Shown: positions 11,337 to 23,611 of the stretch, piece after piece | How positions within the stretch are numbered: position 1 is the stretch's first letter | Layout: every line of letters begins with the position of its first letter | Assembly (NCBI GenBank): GCA_014529385.2 | Contig: CM043960.1 | Span: 75,806,410-75,870,409, forward strand | Reading direction: 5' to 3' | Length of the DNA stretch: 64,000 bases | From: Adiantum capillus-veneris | Taxonomy: Eukaryota > Streptophyta > Polypodiopsida > Polypodiales > Pteridaceae | The notes under the pieces: generated by a model | What the model saw: the letters and a program-made list of their open reading frames with translations, nothing else | What the model was told of the DNA's origin: nothing | Databases searched by the model: none | Translations under genes and position numbers: made by a program

Positions 11337-13112
11337 TCATTCCACAAAAGGGAGTAAGCCCAAAGCTTTGCGGAAAGCTTCAAGCTTCTCACGAGACAAA
11401 GCCTTTGTGAAAAGATCTGCAAGGTTGTCCTGTGTTGGCACATAAGCCAAGCTGATCTCTCCTGCTGAGAGCCCTCCCCTGACATAGTGGTAATGCACCT
11501 CAATGTGCTTTGTGCGAGCAATGAAAAACTGGTTCCTCGCAACTGCCATGCGCTCTGACTGTCAGTGTAGATAGTGTTGGCAGTGTCCTGTCCAACACCC
11601 AATCAGCCAAAAGGCGTCTGAGCCATACACACTCAACCGTAGCTGTGAAGACTGCCCTGTACTCAGCCTCACAACTCGAAGTGGCCACAGTAGGTTGCTT
11701 CTTGCTCAACCATGATATACATGAACTGCCAAGCATGAAACAAAAACCACTTGTGGACACTCGCGTGTCAAAACAACCAGCCCAATCTGAGTCCGAAAAA
11801 GCATGTAAGTCTGGCGGCAATGATCCCCCCCTTGGGATAAAACAAGCCAAGATGTAAAGTGCCACTAAGGTAGCGGAAAATCCTCTTGACAGCCTGCCAA
11901 TGCTTAGACCCTGGGCTATGCATAAATCTGCAGACCTGCGAGACTGCAAACTGAATATCTGGCCTCGTGTTGCATACATAAATGAGGCAGCCACAGCAGT
12001 TTGGTAAAGAGTGACATCAGCAGGATCGCCAGCATCATGTACTCCAACTTCAAACCTGTTTCCATGGGAGTGGCAATAGGTTTGCAATCCTCAAGTCCAA
12101 ACTTACATAGCAATGTCCTCTATGTAACTTTTCTGACACAAGGCAATACCACCATCACACTGCTTAAACTGTATACCCAAGTAATGATGCAACACCCCAA
12201 ATATTTTCATCTTGAAAGTAGCATTCAAATCAGCCTTAAATTCAGCAATATGTCTCTCATTTGGTCCAGGATCAGCAAATCATCAACATAAAGAACCACA
12301 ATGAGAAATACATCATCCTCACGCTTTACATACAATGTGCTTTCTGTTGGACTGTTACGAAAGCCTCGTTTAACCAAATGAGTGTCAGCTTTCTCATACC
12401 AAGCACGAGGAGATTGCTTCAACCCATACAAAGCCTTCTTACATTTGCACACTTTGTCCTCTTGTCCTTTTATGACAAAACCGCGAGGCTGCGTTACATA
12501 AACTTCCTCAAATATGTCACCATTCAAGAAAGCAGTAACAATGTCTGATTGATGTACATCCCAACCAAAATGAGCTGCCAATGCACATAGAAAACGCACA
12601 GTAGTCATACGACAAGTGGGAGCAAAAGTCTCTTCATAATCTATGCCTTTTTGTTGTGCATAACCCTTTGCAACAAGTCGAGCCTTATGGCGATCGATCT
12701 CACCATCCGGCTTGCGTTTCAACTTGTAAACCCACTTCGTACCAATGGCCTTTTTGCCAGGAGGCAAATCACATAAAGTCCATGTGTCATTCTCTATAAG
12801 TGCATCATATTCTGATTTCATGGCAGCAATCCAATTTTCTGAATTCTGTGCTTCATCAAAAGACAGAGGCTCCTCAACATCATGTAAACTAGACACAGCC
12901 AAAGCATAACAATCTGATGCATAAGATGCATGGCGAGAGCCTGAACGAGTACGACTAGATAAAGGTGCATCCAATTTACTGTCACGCAAAGTGTGCACCA
13001 GCCATTTTGGCATACCTCTAGCCTGCTCATTTTCAGCCCTTTCCTCATCAAGTACATCATGTACATCTGCATCAGTAATAGGCTGTTCTAAAACATTTTC
13101 AGAAACCCCCAT
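11337..13112 (-). pseudogene. copy 2 RT-RNase H, frameshifted
   Basis: RT is open from the ATG at 13112 to about 12225 and contains the YVDDLLI motif. A base is then missing within the following TGPNERH region (about 12270), and extra or missing bases follow around 12010-12200. The RNase H segments (11500-12087, 11337-11549) are in other frames. It is defective as it stands. Confidence 0.92.
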
Positions 13113-13115
13113 AGG

Positions 13116-15623
13116 CTATACATTTGCCTCATTGGAACTTACATTCGTATTTCCACCACTGAAAAGAGGCAACAAAGTGTCATAAATGTCCTGTGAGCTT
13201 ACATTACTGTCTCTAGTACATGACAGCAAGGGTTGAACAGAATCTTCCACAAACACTACATCCCGTGAAACCAAAATACGTTTTGTTTGCGGATGATACA
13301 ACCTGTAACCTTTGCTTTCAGCACTATAACCAACAAAAATACATTTGACAGCCTTATCATCCAATTTTCTGCGCTGCACTTGTGGCACCAAAGCATATGC
13401 CAAACAGCCAAAAACACGCATGTGCTCAATAGAAGGTTTTCTATCATGCCATGCTTCATATGGAGTAATAGACTGCAAAGCTTTCGTAGGACACCTGTTT
13501 AAGTACATAAGTGGCACACATGATGGCCTCAAGCCAAAAAGAATGCGGCAAAGCTTGACTTTTGACCATACATCGTGCCATTTCCGTTAGTGACCTGTTT
13601 TTCCTCTCAGCAACACCATTTTGCTGAGGTGTATAAGGCACTGTACATTGGTGTTTTATCCCACGACTAGCCAGAAATGCATTAAATTCATGAGACATAT
13701 ACTCCCCCCCTCGATCGGAACGGAGGGTGCCCATAGTACATTTTGAGACATTTTCAGCCATAGCCAAAAATTGTTTGAAGCACATAAAACTTCGGACTTT
13801 GCTTTAAGCGGAAATACCCATGCATGCCTGGAGTAATCATCAATGAAAGTCACGAAGTACAGGTAATTGCCCAAGGACGGAGTTTGCATGGGCCCACAAA
13901 CATCACTATGCACAAGCTGCAACCTGCATGTGGCCCTAACTGAACCATCCTTTGGAAACTTAGAACGCTGCATTTTACCCAGAATACAGCCTTCACAAAC
14001 ATGTTTGATAGGTGCTTCAAGAGGCGGCAAAGAAGCAACCATATCAGATTTCTGCAAACGCAGCAAACTGGCAAAATTCAGATGACCAAAACGTGCATGC
14101 CAAAGTTTTGCATCTGAAATAGCCCTTGAATCTGCAACAACATCATTTGCAAAATTTTGTCCACACTTGTCATACAAAGTGAGCTTATACAGCCCACGGC
14201 ACAAAAGCCCAGATGCAACAATTTCATCACCAAAACTGAGATCATGAACTGTACATCTGTCATCCACAAATTTGACTACAAGTCCAAGTCTAGCAAGTGC
14301 GGATACAGACAATAGATTCTTCTTGATCCCAGGTACATAAAGTGCATCAACAAGTGTGAAGGAACTGCCATTAGCAGCAGTGAGCACAATCTTTCCAACT
14401 CCCTGAACTGGATAAGAGGCGTTGTTGGCACAAGTGACTGAATTCCCATGAGGGACAGACTCGAGAGAGGTAAACAATTCACGATGTGAGGTAATGTGCT
14501 TTGTAGCACCACTGTCGAAATACCACACATGTGAATCTGCAGCAACTGACAAGCATGCATCATGGACAGCAGGATTGTAAGTGCACTCTGCGCTAAAAGC
14601 CCATTCTGCATCAACATCAGCATCACAATCTCCTTTCACAGAAGACTCAACAATGGCTGCATTTGTAGTGGAACCAGCATTTGCAGTGGAACCACCCTCT
14701 TTCTTCTTAGCCTCTTTGGCCTTCAACTTAGGACACGACTTGATCAAGTGATCATTGGCTTTACAATAATGGCAACGCATCTTCTTTTTGCCCTTATCAC
14801 CAGAATTGCCAGACGAAGTGCTGCCAGTCGAAGCATTAGGAACATAATTTTTGCCACTCGCAGCAGAACCATAAGAAGTGGCTGCATTACTGTTACCACC
14901 CTTTCTTTGAGAAGCAATAAAAGCCTGTTCAACTGCACGCTGCCTAGTCCTGTTTTTTCTAGAAAGTGACTCTTGCAACAACAATGTGCATAATGCATCA
15001 AACTTGACAACTTCAGGATTTCCTTGGGTCATCAGTCTCCAAGTACTAGCAAAAGTCTGGTAGGAATCTGGTAAGGCATCAAGAACAGTCTGCACAAGGG
15101 AACTGTCAGAAATGACTTCACCTGCAGAAATGAGTTGCTCATTGATATCCTTGACACTAGCAAGGAAAGTGTCCATATCATCTTCCTCATGCATAATCTT
15201 CGACTCTAGCTCTTTACGCAGCAAAGCAATTTTAGCCTCATTGCGGCTTGCATAAAGACCTGCTAGAATATCCCAAGCCTGTTTTGCAGATTTTGCTGAA
15301 CGGATGTGAGGAATAATGGTGCGCTTCACAGACAACGCAATCAATGCATGAGCCTGCGCATCCTTAACATCCCAACGAGCTTGTTCTGCTGTAGGCAAAA
15401 CAACTCTAACAGCTGCAATCCTTGCAGCAAGACCTGCAACATCCTCAATATCGCCTACATCTTCAGAACCAGGACGTACATCAATGCCCTGCACAATGTT
15501 CCAGACACCTTTTGACACAAGAACGTGTTGCATCATATAAGCCCACATAGGGTAGTTGTCCCCATCCAACCTGTCCTCAGCAGCAAACATCTTGAACACA
15601 TCTGTGTTGTTGTTGTCAGCCAT
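13116..15623 (-). pseudogene. copy 2 gag-protease-integrase, frameshifted and amber-terminated
   Basis: The gag ATG is at 15623 (ACCATGG context). Gag, CCHC knuckle, protease (FDSGATKH), the HHCC box and the first integrase Asp are in one frame. A base is missing in the A-run near 13788, and a base is added near 13498 beside the VLNRCP word, so the integrase Glu region is out of frame. One residue is added before VVADSRA relative to copies 3-5. The reading frame would end at TAG 13116-13118. Confidence 0.92.
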
Positions 15624-15985
15624 GGTAAATGCTGCACCTGATGTGAAAACTGCCCGAAAATAGGAGAAATGGAGCGGGAACAACTTGTGCTATATAGCAC
15701 AAACCGTAGAAGACTATAAGGCACCTGTTATGCAGAAAACGGCACTGACAGAAAATCTGCACAAAATGACGAAATAACCTGTGCAGTACTGCCCGTAGTG
15801 GAAACGGAGGCCGAAATGAGCCCAAATCAAAATTCTGAGCAGACAGAGCTCTTCGAGTCGACCCAAAATAATCGTCGACCTGCGAACGCTTGCCAAAGCT
15901 CACTGAAATCGGAGAAAGTGAGCAGGCGTGTGCTGGAGCAGCTGGCGACTAAGCCCGGGAGGACGTGACCTGCTCTGATACCAAT

Positions 15986-16508
15986 TGTTGGAATTAGGGT
16001 TGCAGAGAAAGACACATAGCTTGGAGAAGATGAAGGAAGCTCAAGGCACACAATAGAGAGTGTATAACTTAGTGTGCAATGGAAAGATAGATAGCCCTAG
16101 AGTGATGGGCGTATATACAATGCACGGGGAAAAAACCTCCTAAAGAGGGAAAAAATGCCCCGGCGGTCCTAGTGTGTTCACACACATCACTACCACATGT
16201 ATATGGTAACACTTGGGCCTTGGACGGACCTGTGTGAAAGAAGAGGTTACACGAGGTCTGGCGATGGCGGCAGGGCAAAACTGTTGGAATTAGGGTTGCA
16301 GAGAAACACACACAGCTTGGAGAAGACGAAGGAAGCTCAAGGCACACAATAGAGAGTGTATTCCTTAGTGTGCAATGGAAAAATAGATAGCCCTAGAGTG
16401 ATGGGCGTATATACAATGCACGGGGGAAAAAACCTCCTAAAGAGGGAAAAAATGCCCCGGCGGTCCTAGTGTGTTCACACACATCACTACCACATGTATA
16501 TGGTAACA
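15986..16508 (-). repeat. junction 2: LTR - 70-bp spacer - LTR
   Basis: Right LTR of copy 2 at 15986-16211 (variant a), spacer 16212-16281, left LTR of copy 3 at 16282-16508 (variant b). The spacer is identical to junction 1. Confidence 0.93.
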
Positions 16509-16583
16509 AATCCCCCCTGGAGTGATGCGGTGAACGAGAGCTGGCACATGAGTAAAGGGAAGTGCCATGCCCTGAGGACATGA

Positions 16584-18361
16584 TCATTCCACAAAGGGGA
16601 GTAAGCCCAAAGCTTTGCGGAAAGCTTCAAGCTTCTCACGAGACAATGCCTTTGTGAAAAGATCTGCAAGTTGTCCTGTGTTGGCACATAAGCCAAGCTG
16701 ATCTCTCCTGCTGAGAGCCTCTCCCTGACATAGTGGTAATGCACCTCAATGTGCTTTGTGCGAGCATGAAAAACTGGGTTCCTCGCAACTGCCAATGCGC
16801 TCTGACTGTCAGTGTAGATAGTGTTGGCAGTGTCCCTGTCCAACACCCAAGTCAGCCATAAGGCGTCTGAGCCATACACACTCAACCGTAGCTGTGAAGA
16901 CTGCCCTGTACTCAGCCTCACAACTCGAAGTGGCCACAGTAGGTTGCTTCTTGCTCAACCATGATATACATGAACTGCCAAGCATGAAACAAAAACCACT
17001 TGTGGACACTCGCGTGTCAAAACAACCAGCCCAATCTGAGTCCGAAAAAGCATGTAAGTCTGGCGGCAATGATCCCCCCTTGGGATAAAACAAGCCAAGA
17101 TGTAAAGTGCCACTAAGGTAGCGGAAAATCCTCTTGACAGCCTGCCAATGCTTAGACCCTGGGCTATGCATAAATCTGCTGACCTGCGAGACTGCAAACT
17201 GAATATCTGGCCTCGTGTTGCATACATAAATGAGGCAGCCAACAGCAGTTTGGTAAAGAGTGACATCAGCAGGATCGCCAGCATCATGTAGACTCAACTT
17301 CAAACCTGTTTCCATGGGAGTGGCAATAGGTTTGCAATCCTCAAGTCCAAACTTACATAGCAATGTCTCTATGTAACTTTTCTGACACAAGGCAATACCA
17401 CCATCACGCTGCTTAAACTGTATACCCAAGTAATGATGCAACACCCCAAATATTTCATCTTGAAAGTAGCATTCAAATCAGCCTTAAATTCAGCAATATG
17501 TCTCTCATTTGGTCCAGTGATCAGCAAATCATCAACATAAAGAACCACAATGAGAAATACATCATCCTCACGCTTTACATACAATGTGCTTTCTGTTGGA
17601 CTGTTACGAAAGCCTCGTTTAACCAAATGAGTGTCAGCTTTCTCATACCAAGCACGAGGAGATTGCTTCAACCCATACAAAGCCTTCTTACATTTGCACA
17701 CTTTGTCCTCTTGTCCTTTTATGACAAAACCGCGAGGCTGCGTTACATAAACTTCCTCAAATATGTCACCATTCAAGAAAGCAGTAACAATGTCTGATTG
17801 ATGTACATCCCAACCAAAATGAGCTGCCAATGCACATAGAAAACGCACAGTAGTCATACGACAAGTGGGAGCAAAAGTCTCTTCATAATCTATGCCTTTT
17901 TGTTGTGCATAACCCTTTGCAACAAGTCGAGCCTTATGGCGATCGATCTCACCATCCGGCTTGCGTTTCAACTTGTAAACCCACTTCGTACCAATGGCCT
18001 TTTTGCCAAGAGGCAAATCACATAAAGTCCATGTGTCATTCTCTATAAGTGCATCATATTCTGATTTCATGGCAGCAATCCAATTTTCTGAATTCTGTGC
18101 TTCATCAAAAGACAGAGGCTCCTCAACATCATGTAAACTAGACACAGCCAAAGCATAACAATCTGATGCATAAGATGCATGGCGAGAGCCTGAACGAGTA
18201 CGACTAGATAAAGGTGCATCCAATTTACTGTCACGCAAAGTGTGCACCAGCCATTTTGGCATACCTCTAGCCTGCTCATTTTCAGCCCTTTCCTCATCAA
18301 GTACATCATGTACATCTGCATCAGTAATAGGCTGTTCTAAAACATTTTCAGAAACCCCCAT
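16584..18361 (-). pseudogene. copy 3 RT-RNase H, frameshifted
   Basis: The RT frame is open from ATG 18361 through YVDDLLI to about 17430. The 1-nt deletion near 17440 after FKMK then shifts the frame. The connection and RNase H part continues in the next frame (16809-17444), with another indel near 16825 and one near 16672. LPLGKK in place of LPPGKK is shared with copy 5. Confidence 0.92.
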
Positions 18362-18364
18362 AGG

Positions 18365-20868
18365 CTATACATTTGCCTCATTGGAACTTACATTCGTATT
18401 TCCACCACTGAAAAGAGGCAACAAAGTGTCATAAATGTCCTGTGAGCTTACATTACTGTCTCTAGTACATGACAGCAAGGGTTGAACAGAATCTTCCACA
18501 AACACTACATCCCGTGAAACCAAAATACGTTTTGTTTGCGGATGATACAACCTGTAACCTTTGCTTTCAGCACTATAACCAACAAAAATACATTGACAGC
18601 CTTATCATCCAATTTTCTGCGCTGCACTTGTGGCACCAAAGCATATGCCAAACAGCCAAAAACACGCATGTGCTCAATAGAAGGTTTTCTATCATGCCAT
18701 GCTTCATATGGAGTAATAGACTGCAAAGCTTTCGTAGGACACCTGTTAAGTACATAAGTGGCACACATGATGGCCTCAAGCCAAAAAGAATGCGGCAAAG
18801 CTTGACTTTTGACCATACATCGTGCCATTTCCGTTAGTGACCTGTTTTTCCTCTCAGCAACACCATTTTGCTGAGGTGTAATAAGGCACTGTACATTGGT
18901 GTTTTATCCCACGACTAGCCAGAAATGCATTAAATTCATGAGACATATACTCCCCCCCTCGATCGGAACGGAGGGTGCCCATAGTACATTTTGAGACATT
19001 TTCAGCCATAGCCAAAAATTTTTGAAGCACATAAAAACTTCGGACTTTGCTTTAAGCGGAAATACCCATGCATGCCTGGAGTAATCATCAATGAAAGTCA
19101 CGAAGTACAGGTAATTGCCCAAGGACGGAGTTTGCATGGGCCCACAAACATCACTATGCACAAGCTGCAACCTGCATGTGGCCCTAACTGAACCATCCTT
19201 TGGAAACTTAGAACGCTGCATTTTACCCAGAATACAGCCTTCACAAACATGTTTGATAGGTGCTTCAAGAGGCGGCAAAGAAGCAACCATATCAGATTTC
19301 TGCAAACGCAGCAAACTGGCAAAATTCAGATGACCAAAACGTGCATGCCAAAGTTTTGCATCTGAAATAGCCCTTGAATCTGCAACAACATTTGCAAAAT
19401 TTTGTCCACACTTGTCATACAAAGTGAGCTTATACAGCCCACGGCACAAAAGCCCAGATGCAACAATTTCATCACCAAAACTGAGATCATGAACTGTACA
19501 TCTGTCATCCACAAATTTGACTACAAGTCCAAGTCTAGCAAGTGCGGATACAGACAATAGATTCTTCTTGATCCCAGGTACATAAAGTGCATCAACAAGT
19601 GTGAAGGAACTGCCATTAGCAGCAGTGAGCACAATCTTTCCAACTCCCTGAACTGGATAAGAGGCGTTGTTGGCACAAGTGACTGAATTCCCATGAGGGA
19701 CAGACTCGAGAGAGGTAAACAATTCACGATGTGAGGTAATGTGCTTTGTAGCACCACTGTCGAAATACCACACATGTGAATCTGCAGCAACTGACAAGCA
19801 TGCATCATGGACAGCAGGATTGTAAGTGCACTCTGCGCTAAAAGCCCATTCTGCATCAACATCAGCATCACAATCTCCTTTCACAGAAGACTCAACAATG
19901 GCTGCATTTGTAGTGGAACCAGCATTTGCAGTGGAACCACCCTCTTTCTTCTTAGCCTCTTTGGCCTTCAACTTAGGACACGACTTGATCAAGTGATCAT
20001 TGGCTTTACAATAATGGCAACGCATCTTCTTTTTGCCCTTATCACCAGAATTGCCAGACGAAGTGCTGCCAGCAGAAGCATTAGGAACAGAATTTTTGCC
20101 ACTCGCAGCAGAACCATAAGAAGTGGCTGCATTACTGTTACCACCCTTTCTTTGAGAAGCAATAAAAGCCTGTTCAACTGCACGCTGCCTAGTCCTGTTT
20201 TTTCTAGAAAGTGACTCTTGCAACAACAATGTGCATAATGCATCAAACTTGACAACTTCAGGATTTCCTTGGGTCATCAGTCTCCAAGTACTAGCAAAAG
20301 TCTGGTAGGAATCTGGTAAGGCATCAAGAACAGTCTGCACAAGGGAACTGTCAGAAATGACTTCACCTGCAGAAATGAGTTGCTCATTGATATCCTTGAC
20401 ACTAGCAAGGAAAGTGTCCATATCATCTTCCTCATGCATAATCTTCGACTCTAGCTCTTTACGCAGCAAAGCAATTTTAGCCTCATTGCGGCTTGCATAA
20501 AGACCTGCTAGAATATCCCAAGCCTGTTTTGCAGATTTTGCTGAACGGATGTGAGGAATAATGGTGCGCTTCACAGACAACGCAATCAATGCATGAGCCT
20601 GCGCATCCTTAACATCCCAACGAGCTTGTTCTGCTGTAGGCAAAACAACTCTAACAGCTGCAATCCTTGCAGCAAGACCTGCAACATCCTCAATATCGCC
20701 TACATCTTCAGAACCAGGACGTACATCAATGCCCTGCACAATGTTCCAGACACCTTTTGACACAAGAACGTGTTGCATCATATAAGCCCACATAGGGTAG
20801 TTGTCCCCATCCAACCTGTCCTCAGCAGCAAACATCTTGAACACATCTGTGTTGTTGTTGTCAGCCAT
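18365..20868 (-). pseudogene. copy 3 gag-protease-integrase, frameshifted
   Basis: ATG at 20868. The frame is open through gag, zinc knuckle, protease and the first integrase Asp to about 19020, where one base is missing in the FKQF region. Further single-base changes (an extra base near 18880, a missing base near 18594) disrupt the rest. The final frame ends at the shared TAG 18365-18367. Homopolymer-type indels leave open the possibility of assembly error. Confidence 0.92.
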
Positions 20869-21230
20869 GGTAAATGCTGCACCTGATGTGAAAACTGCCC
20901 GAAAATAGGAGAAATGGAGCGGGAACAACTTGTGCTATATAGCACAAACCGTAGAAGACTATAAGGCACCTGTTATGCAGAAAACGGCACTGACAGAAAA
21001 TCTGCACAAAATGACGAAATAACCTGTGCAGTACTGCCCGTAGTGGAAACGGAGGCCGAAATGAGCCCAAATCAAAATTCTGAGCAGACCAAGCTCATCG
21101 AGCTCTCCCAAAATATTTGTCGACCTGCGAACGCTTGCCAAAGCTCACTGAAATCGGAGAAAGTGAGCAGGCGTGTGCTGGAGCAGCTGACGACTAAGCC
21201 CGAGAGGACGTGACCTGCTCTGATACCAAT

Positions 21231-21754
21231 TGTTGGAATTAGGGTTGCAGAGAAACACACACAGCTTGGAGAAGACGAAGGAAGCTCAAGGCACACAATA
21301 GAGAGTGTATTCCTTAGTGTGCAATGGAAAAATAGATAGCCCTAGAGTGATGGGCGTATATACAATGCACGGGGGAAAAAACCTCCTAAAGAGGGAAAAA
21401 ATGCCCCGGCGGTCCTAGTGTGTTCACACACATCACTACCACATGTATATGGTAACACTTGGGCCTTGGACGGACCTGTGTGAAAGAAGAGGTTACACGA
21501 GGTCTGGCGATGGCGGCAGGGCAAAACTGTTGGAATTAGGGTTGCAGAGAAACACACACAGCTTGGAGAAGACGAAGGAAGCTCAAGGCACACAATAGAG
21601 AGTGTATTCCTTAGTGTGCAATGGAAAAATAGATAGCCCTAGAGTGATGGGCGTATATACAATGCACGGGGGAAAAAACCTCCTAAAGAGGGAAAAAATG
21701 CCCCGGCGGTCCTAGTGTGTTCACACACATCACTACCACATGTATATGGTAACA
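21231..21754 (-). repeat. junction 3: LTR - 70-bp spacer - LTR
   Basis: Right LTR of copy 3 at 21231-21457 (variant b, unlike junctions 1, 2 and 4), spacer 21458-21527, left LTR of copy 4 at 21528-21754 (variant b). Confidence 0.93.
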
Positions 21755-21829
21755 AATCCCCCCTGGAGTGATGCGGTGAACGAGAGCTGGCACATGAGTA
21801 AAGGGAAGTGCCATGCCCTGAGGACATGA

Positions 21830-23608
21830 TCATTCCACAAAGGGGAGTAAGCCCAAAGCTTTGCGGAAAGCTTCAAGCTTCTCACGAGACAATGCCTTTG
21901 TGAAAAGATCTGCAAGGTTGTCCTGTGTTGGCACATAAGCCAAGCTGATCTCTCCTGCTGAGAGCCTCTCCCTGACATAGTGGTAATGCACCTCAATGTG
22001 CTTTGTGCGAGCATGAAAAACTGGGTTCCTCGCAACTGCCAATGCGCTCTGACTGTCAGTGTAGATAGTGTTGGCAGTGTCCTGTCCAACACCCAAGTCA
22101 GCCATAAGGCGTCTGAGCCATACACACTCAACCGTAGCTGTGAAGACTGCCCTGTACTCAGCCTCACAACTCGAAGTGGCCACAGTAGGTTGCTTCTTGC
22201 TCAACCATGATATACATGAACTGCCAAGCATGAAACAAAAACCACTTGTGGACACTCGCGTGTCAAAACAACCAGCCCAATCTGAGTCCGAAAAAGCATG
22301 TAAGTCTGGCGGCAATGATCCCCCCTTGGGATAAAACAAGCCAAGATGTAAAGTGCCACTAAGGTAGCGGAAAATCCTCTTGACAGCCTGCCAATGCTTA
22401 GACCCTGGGCTATGCATAAATCTGCTGACCTGCGAGACTGCAAACTGAATATCTGGCCTCGTGTTGCATACATAAATGAGGCAGCCAACAGCAGTTTGGT
22501 AAAGAGTGACATCAGCAGGATCGCCAGCATCATGTAGACTCAACTTCAAACCTGTTTCCATGGGAGTGGCAATAGGTTTGCAATCCTCAAGTCCAAACTT
22601 ACATAGCAATGTCTCTATGTAACTTTTCTGACACAAGGCAATACCACCATCACACTGCTTAAACTGTATACCCAAGTAATGATGCAACAGCCCCAAATCT
22701 TTCATCTTGAAAGTAGCATTCAAATCAGCCTTAAATTCAGCAATATGTCTCTCATTTGGTCCAGTGATCAGCAAATCATCAACATAAAGAACCACAATGA
22801 GAAATACATCATCCTCACGCTTTACATACAATGTGCTTTCTGTTGGACTGTTACGAAAGCCTCGTTTAACCAAATGAGTGTCAGCTTTCTCATACCAAGC
22901 ACGAGGAGATTGCTTCAACCCATACAAAGCCTTCTTACATTTGCACACTTTGTCCTCTTGTCCTTTTATGACAAAACCGCGAGGCTGCGTTACATAAACT
23001 TCCTCAAATATGTCACCATTCAAGAAAGCAGTAACAATGTCTGATTGATGTACATCCCAACCAAAATGAGCTGCCAATGCACATAGAAAACGCACAGTAG
23101 TCATACGACAAGTGGGAGCAAAAGTCTCTTCATAATCTATGCCTTTTTGTTGTGCATAACCCTTTGCAACAAGTCGAGCCTTATGGCGATCGATCTCACC
23201 ATCCGGCTTGCGTTTCAACTTGTAAACCCACTTCGTACCAATGGCCTTTTTGCCAGGAGGCAAATCACATAAAGTCCATGTGTCATTCTCTATAAGTGCA
23301 TCATATTCTGATTTCATGGCAGCAATCCAATTTTCTGAATTCTGTGCTTCATCAAAAGACAGAGGCTCCTCAACATCATGTAAACTAGACACAGCCAAAG
23401 CATAACAATCTGATGCATAAGATGCATGGCGAGAGCCTGAACGAGTACGACTAGATAAAGGTGCATCCAATTTACTGTCACGCAAAGTGTGCACCAGCCA
23501 TTTTGGCATACCTCTAGCCTGCTCATTTTCAGCCCTTTCCTCATCAAGTACATCATGTACATCTGCATCAGTAATAGGCTGTTCTAAAACATTTTCAGAA
23601 ACCCCCAT
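21830..23608 (-). CDS. copia reverse transcriptase-RNase H (copy 4)
   Basis: A 592-residue open frame, the only intact RT-RNase H in the window. RT copies element RNA into cDNA inside the virus-like particle, and RNase H removes the RNA template. The RVT_2-type core starts near TKWVYKLKRKPDG (residues about 125-137). Asp190 lies in VHQSDIVTAFLNGD, and the catalytic YVDD is at residues 275-278. The RNase H domain shows SDSDWAG (Asp441/443), SSCEAEY (Glu482) and YTDSQSA (Asp518), with the usual C-terminal HYHYVRE and DLFTKAL words. ATG 23608 is in the same frame as the upstream gag-protease-integrase frame and only two codons after its TAG. This is therefore probably the 3' half of one polyprotein rather than a separate gene. 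Confidence 0.93.
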   Translation of the reverse strand: MGVSENVLEQPITDADVHDVLDEERAENEQARGMPKWLVHTLRDSKLDAPLSSRTRSGSRHASYASDCYALAVSSLHDVEEPLSFDEAQNSENWIAAMKSEYDALIENDTWTLCDLPPGKKAIGTKWVYKLKRKPDGEIDRHKARLVAKGYAQQKGIDYEETFAPTCRMTTVRFLCALAAHFGWDVHQSDIVTAFLNGDIFEEVYVTQPRGFVIKGQEDKVCKCKKALYGLKQSPRAWYEKADTHLVKRGFRNSPTESTLYVKREDDVFLIVVLYVDDLLITGPNERHIAEFKADLNATFKMKDLGLLHHYLGIQFKQCDGGIALCQKSYIETLLCKFGLEDCKPIATPMETGLKLSLHDAGDPADVTLYQTAVGCLIYVCNTRPDIQFAVSQVSRFMHSPGSKHWQAVKRIFRYLSGTLHLGLFYPKGGSLPPDLHAFSDSDWAGCFDTRVSTSGFCFMLGSSCISWLSKKQPTVATSSCEAEYRAVFTATVECVWLRRLMADLGVGQDTANTIYTDSQSALAVARNPVFHARTKHIEVHYHYVRERLSAGEISLAYVPTQDNLADLFTKALSREKLEAFRKALGLLPFVE

Positions 23609-23611
23609 AGG

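Larger units (their letters stand above)
11035..16211 (-). mobile_element. array copy 2
   Basis: LTRs are 11035-11261 (variant b) and 15986-16211 (variant a), with the primer site at 15972-15983. It shares the leader variant and the LPPGKK residue of RT with copy 4. Several 1-nt indels interrupt both frames. Confidence 0.93.
16282..21457 (-). mobile_element. array copy 3
   Basis: LTRs are 16282-16508 and 21231-21457 (both variant b), with the primer site at 21217-21228. Its leader (AGACCAAGCTCATCGAGCTC near 21086) and its LPLGKK residue match copy 5, not copies 2 and 4. Its variant-b right LTR is nevertheless followed by the spacer rather than by the right flank of the array. That is the product expected from recombination between the right LTRs of two neighbouring elements. 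Confidence 0.92.

Noticed and set aside
14562-14969. Recurrent 135-residue plus-strand frame opposite gag in copies 2-5, and other repeated antisense frames of the array
   Set aside because: It persists only because the array copies are near-identical. It lies antisense to the gag and zinc-knuckle code and shows no domain.
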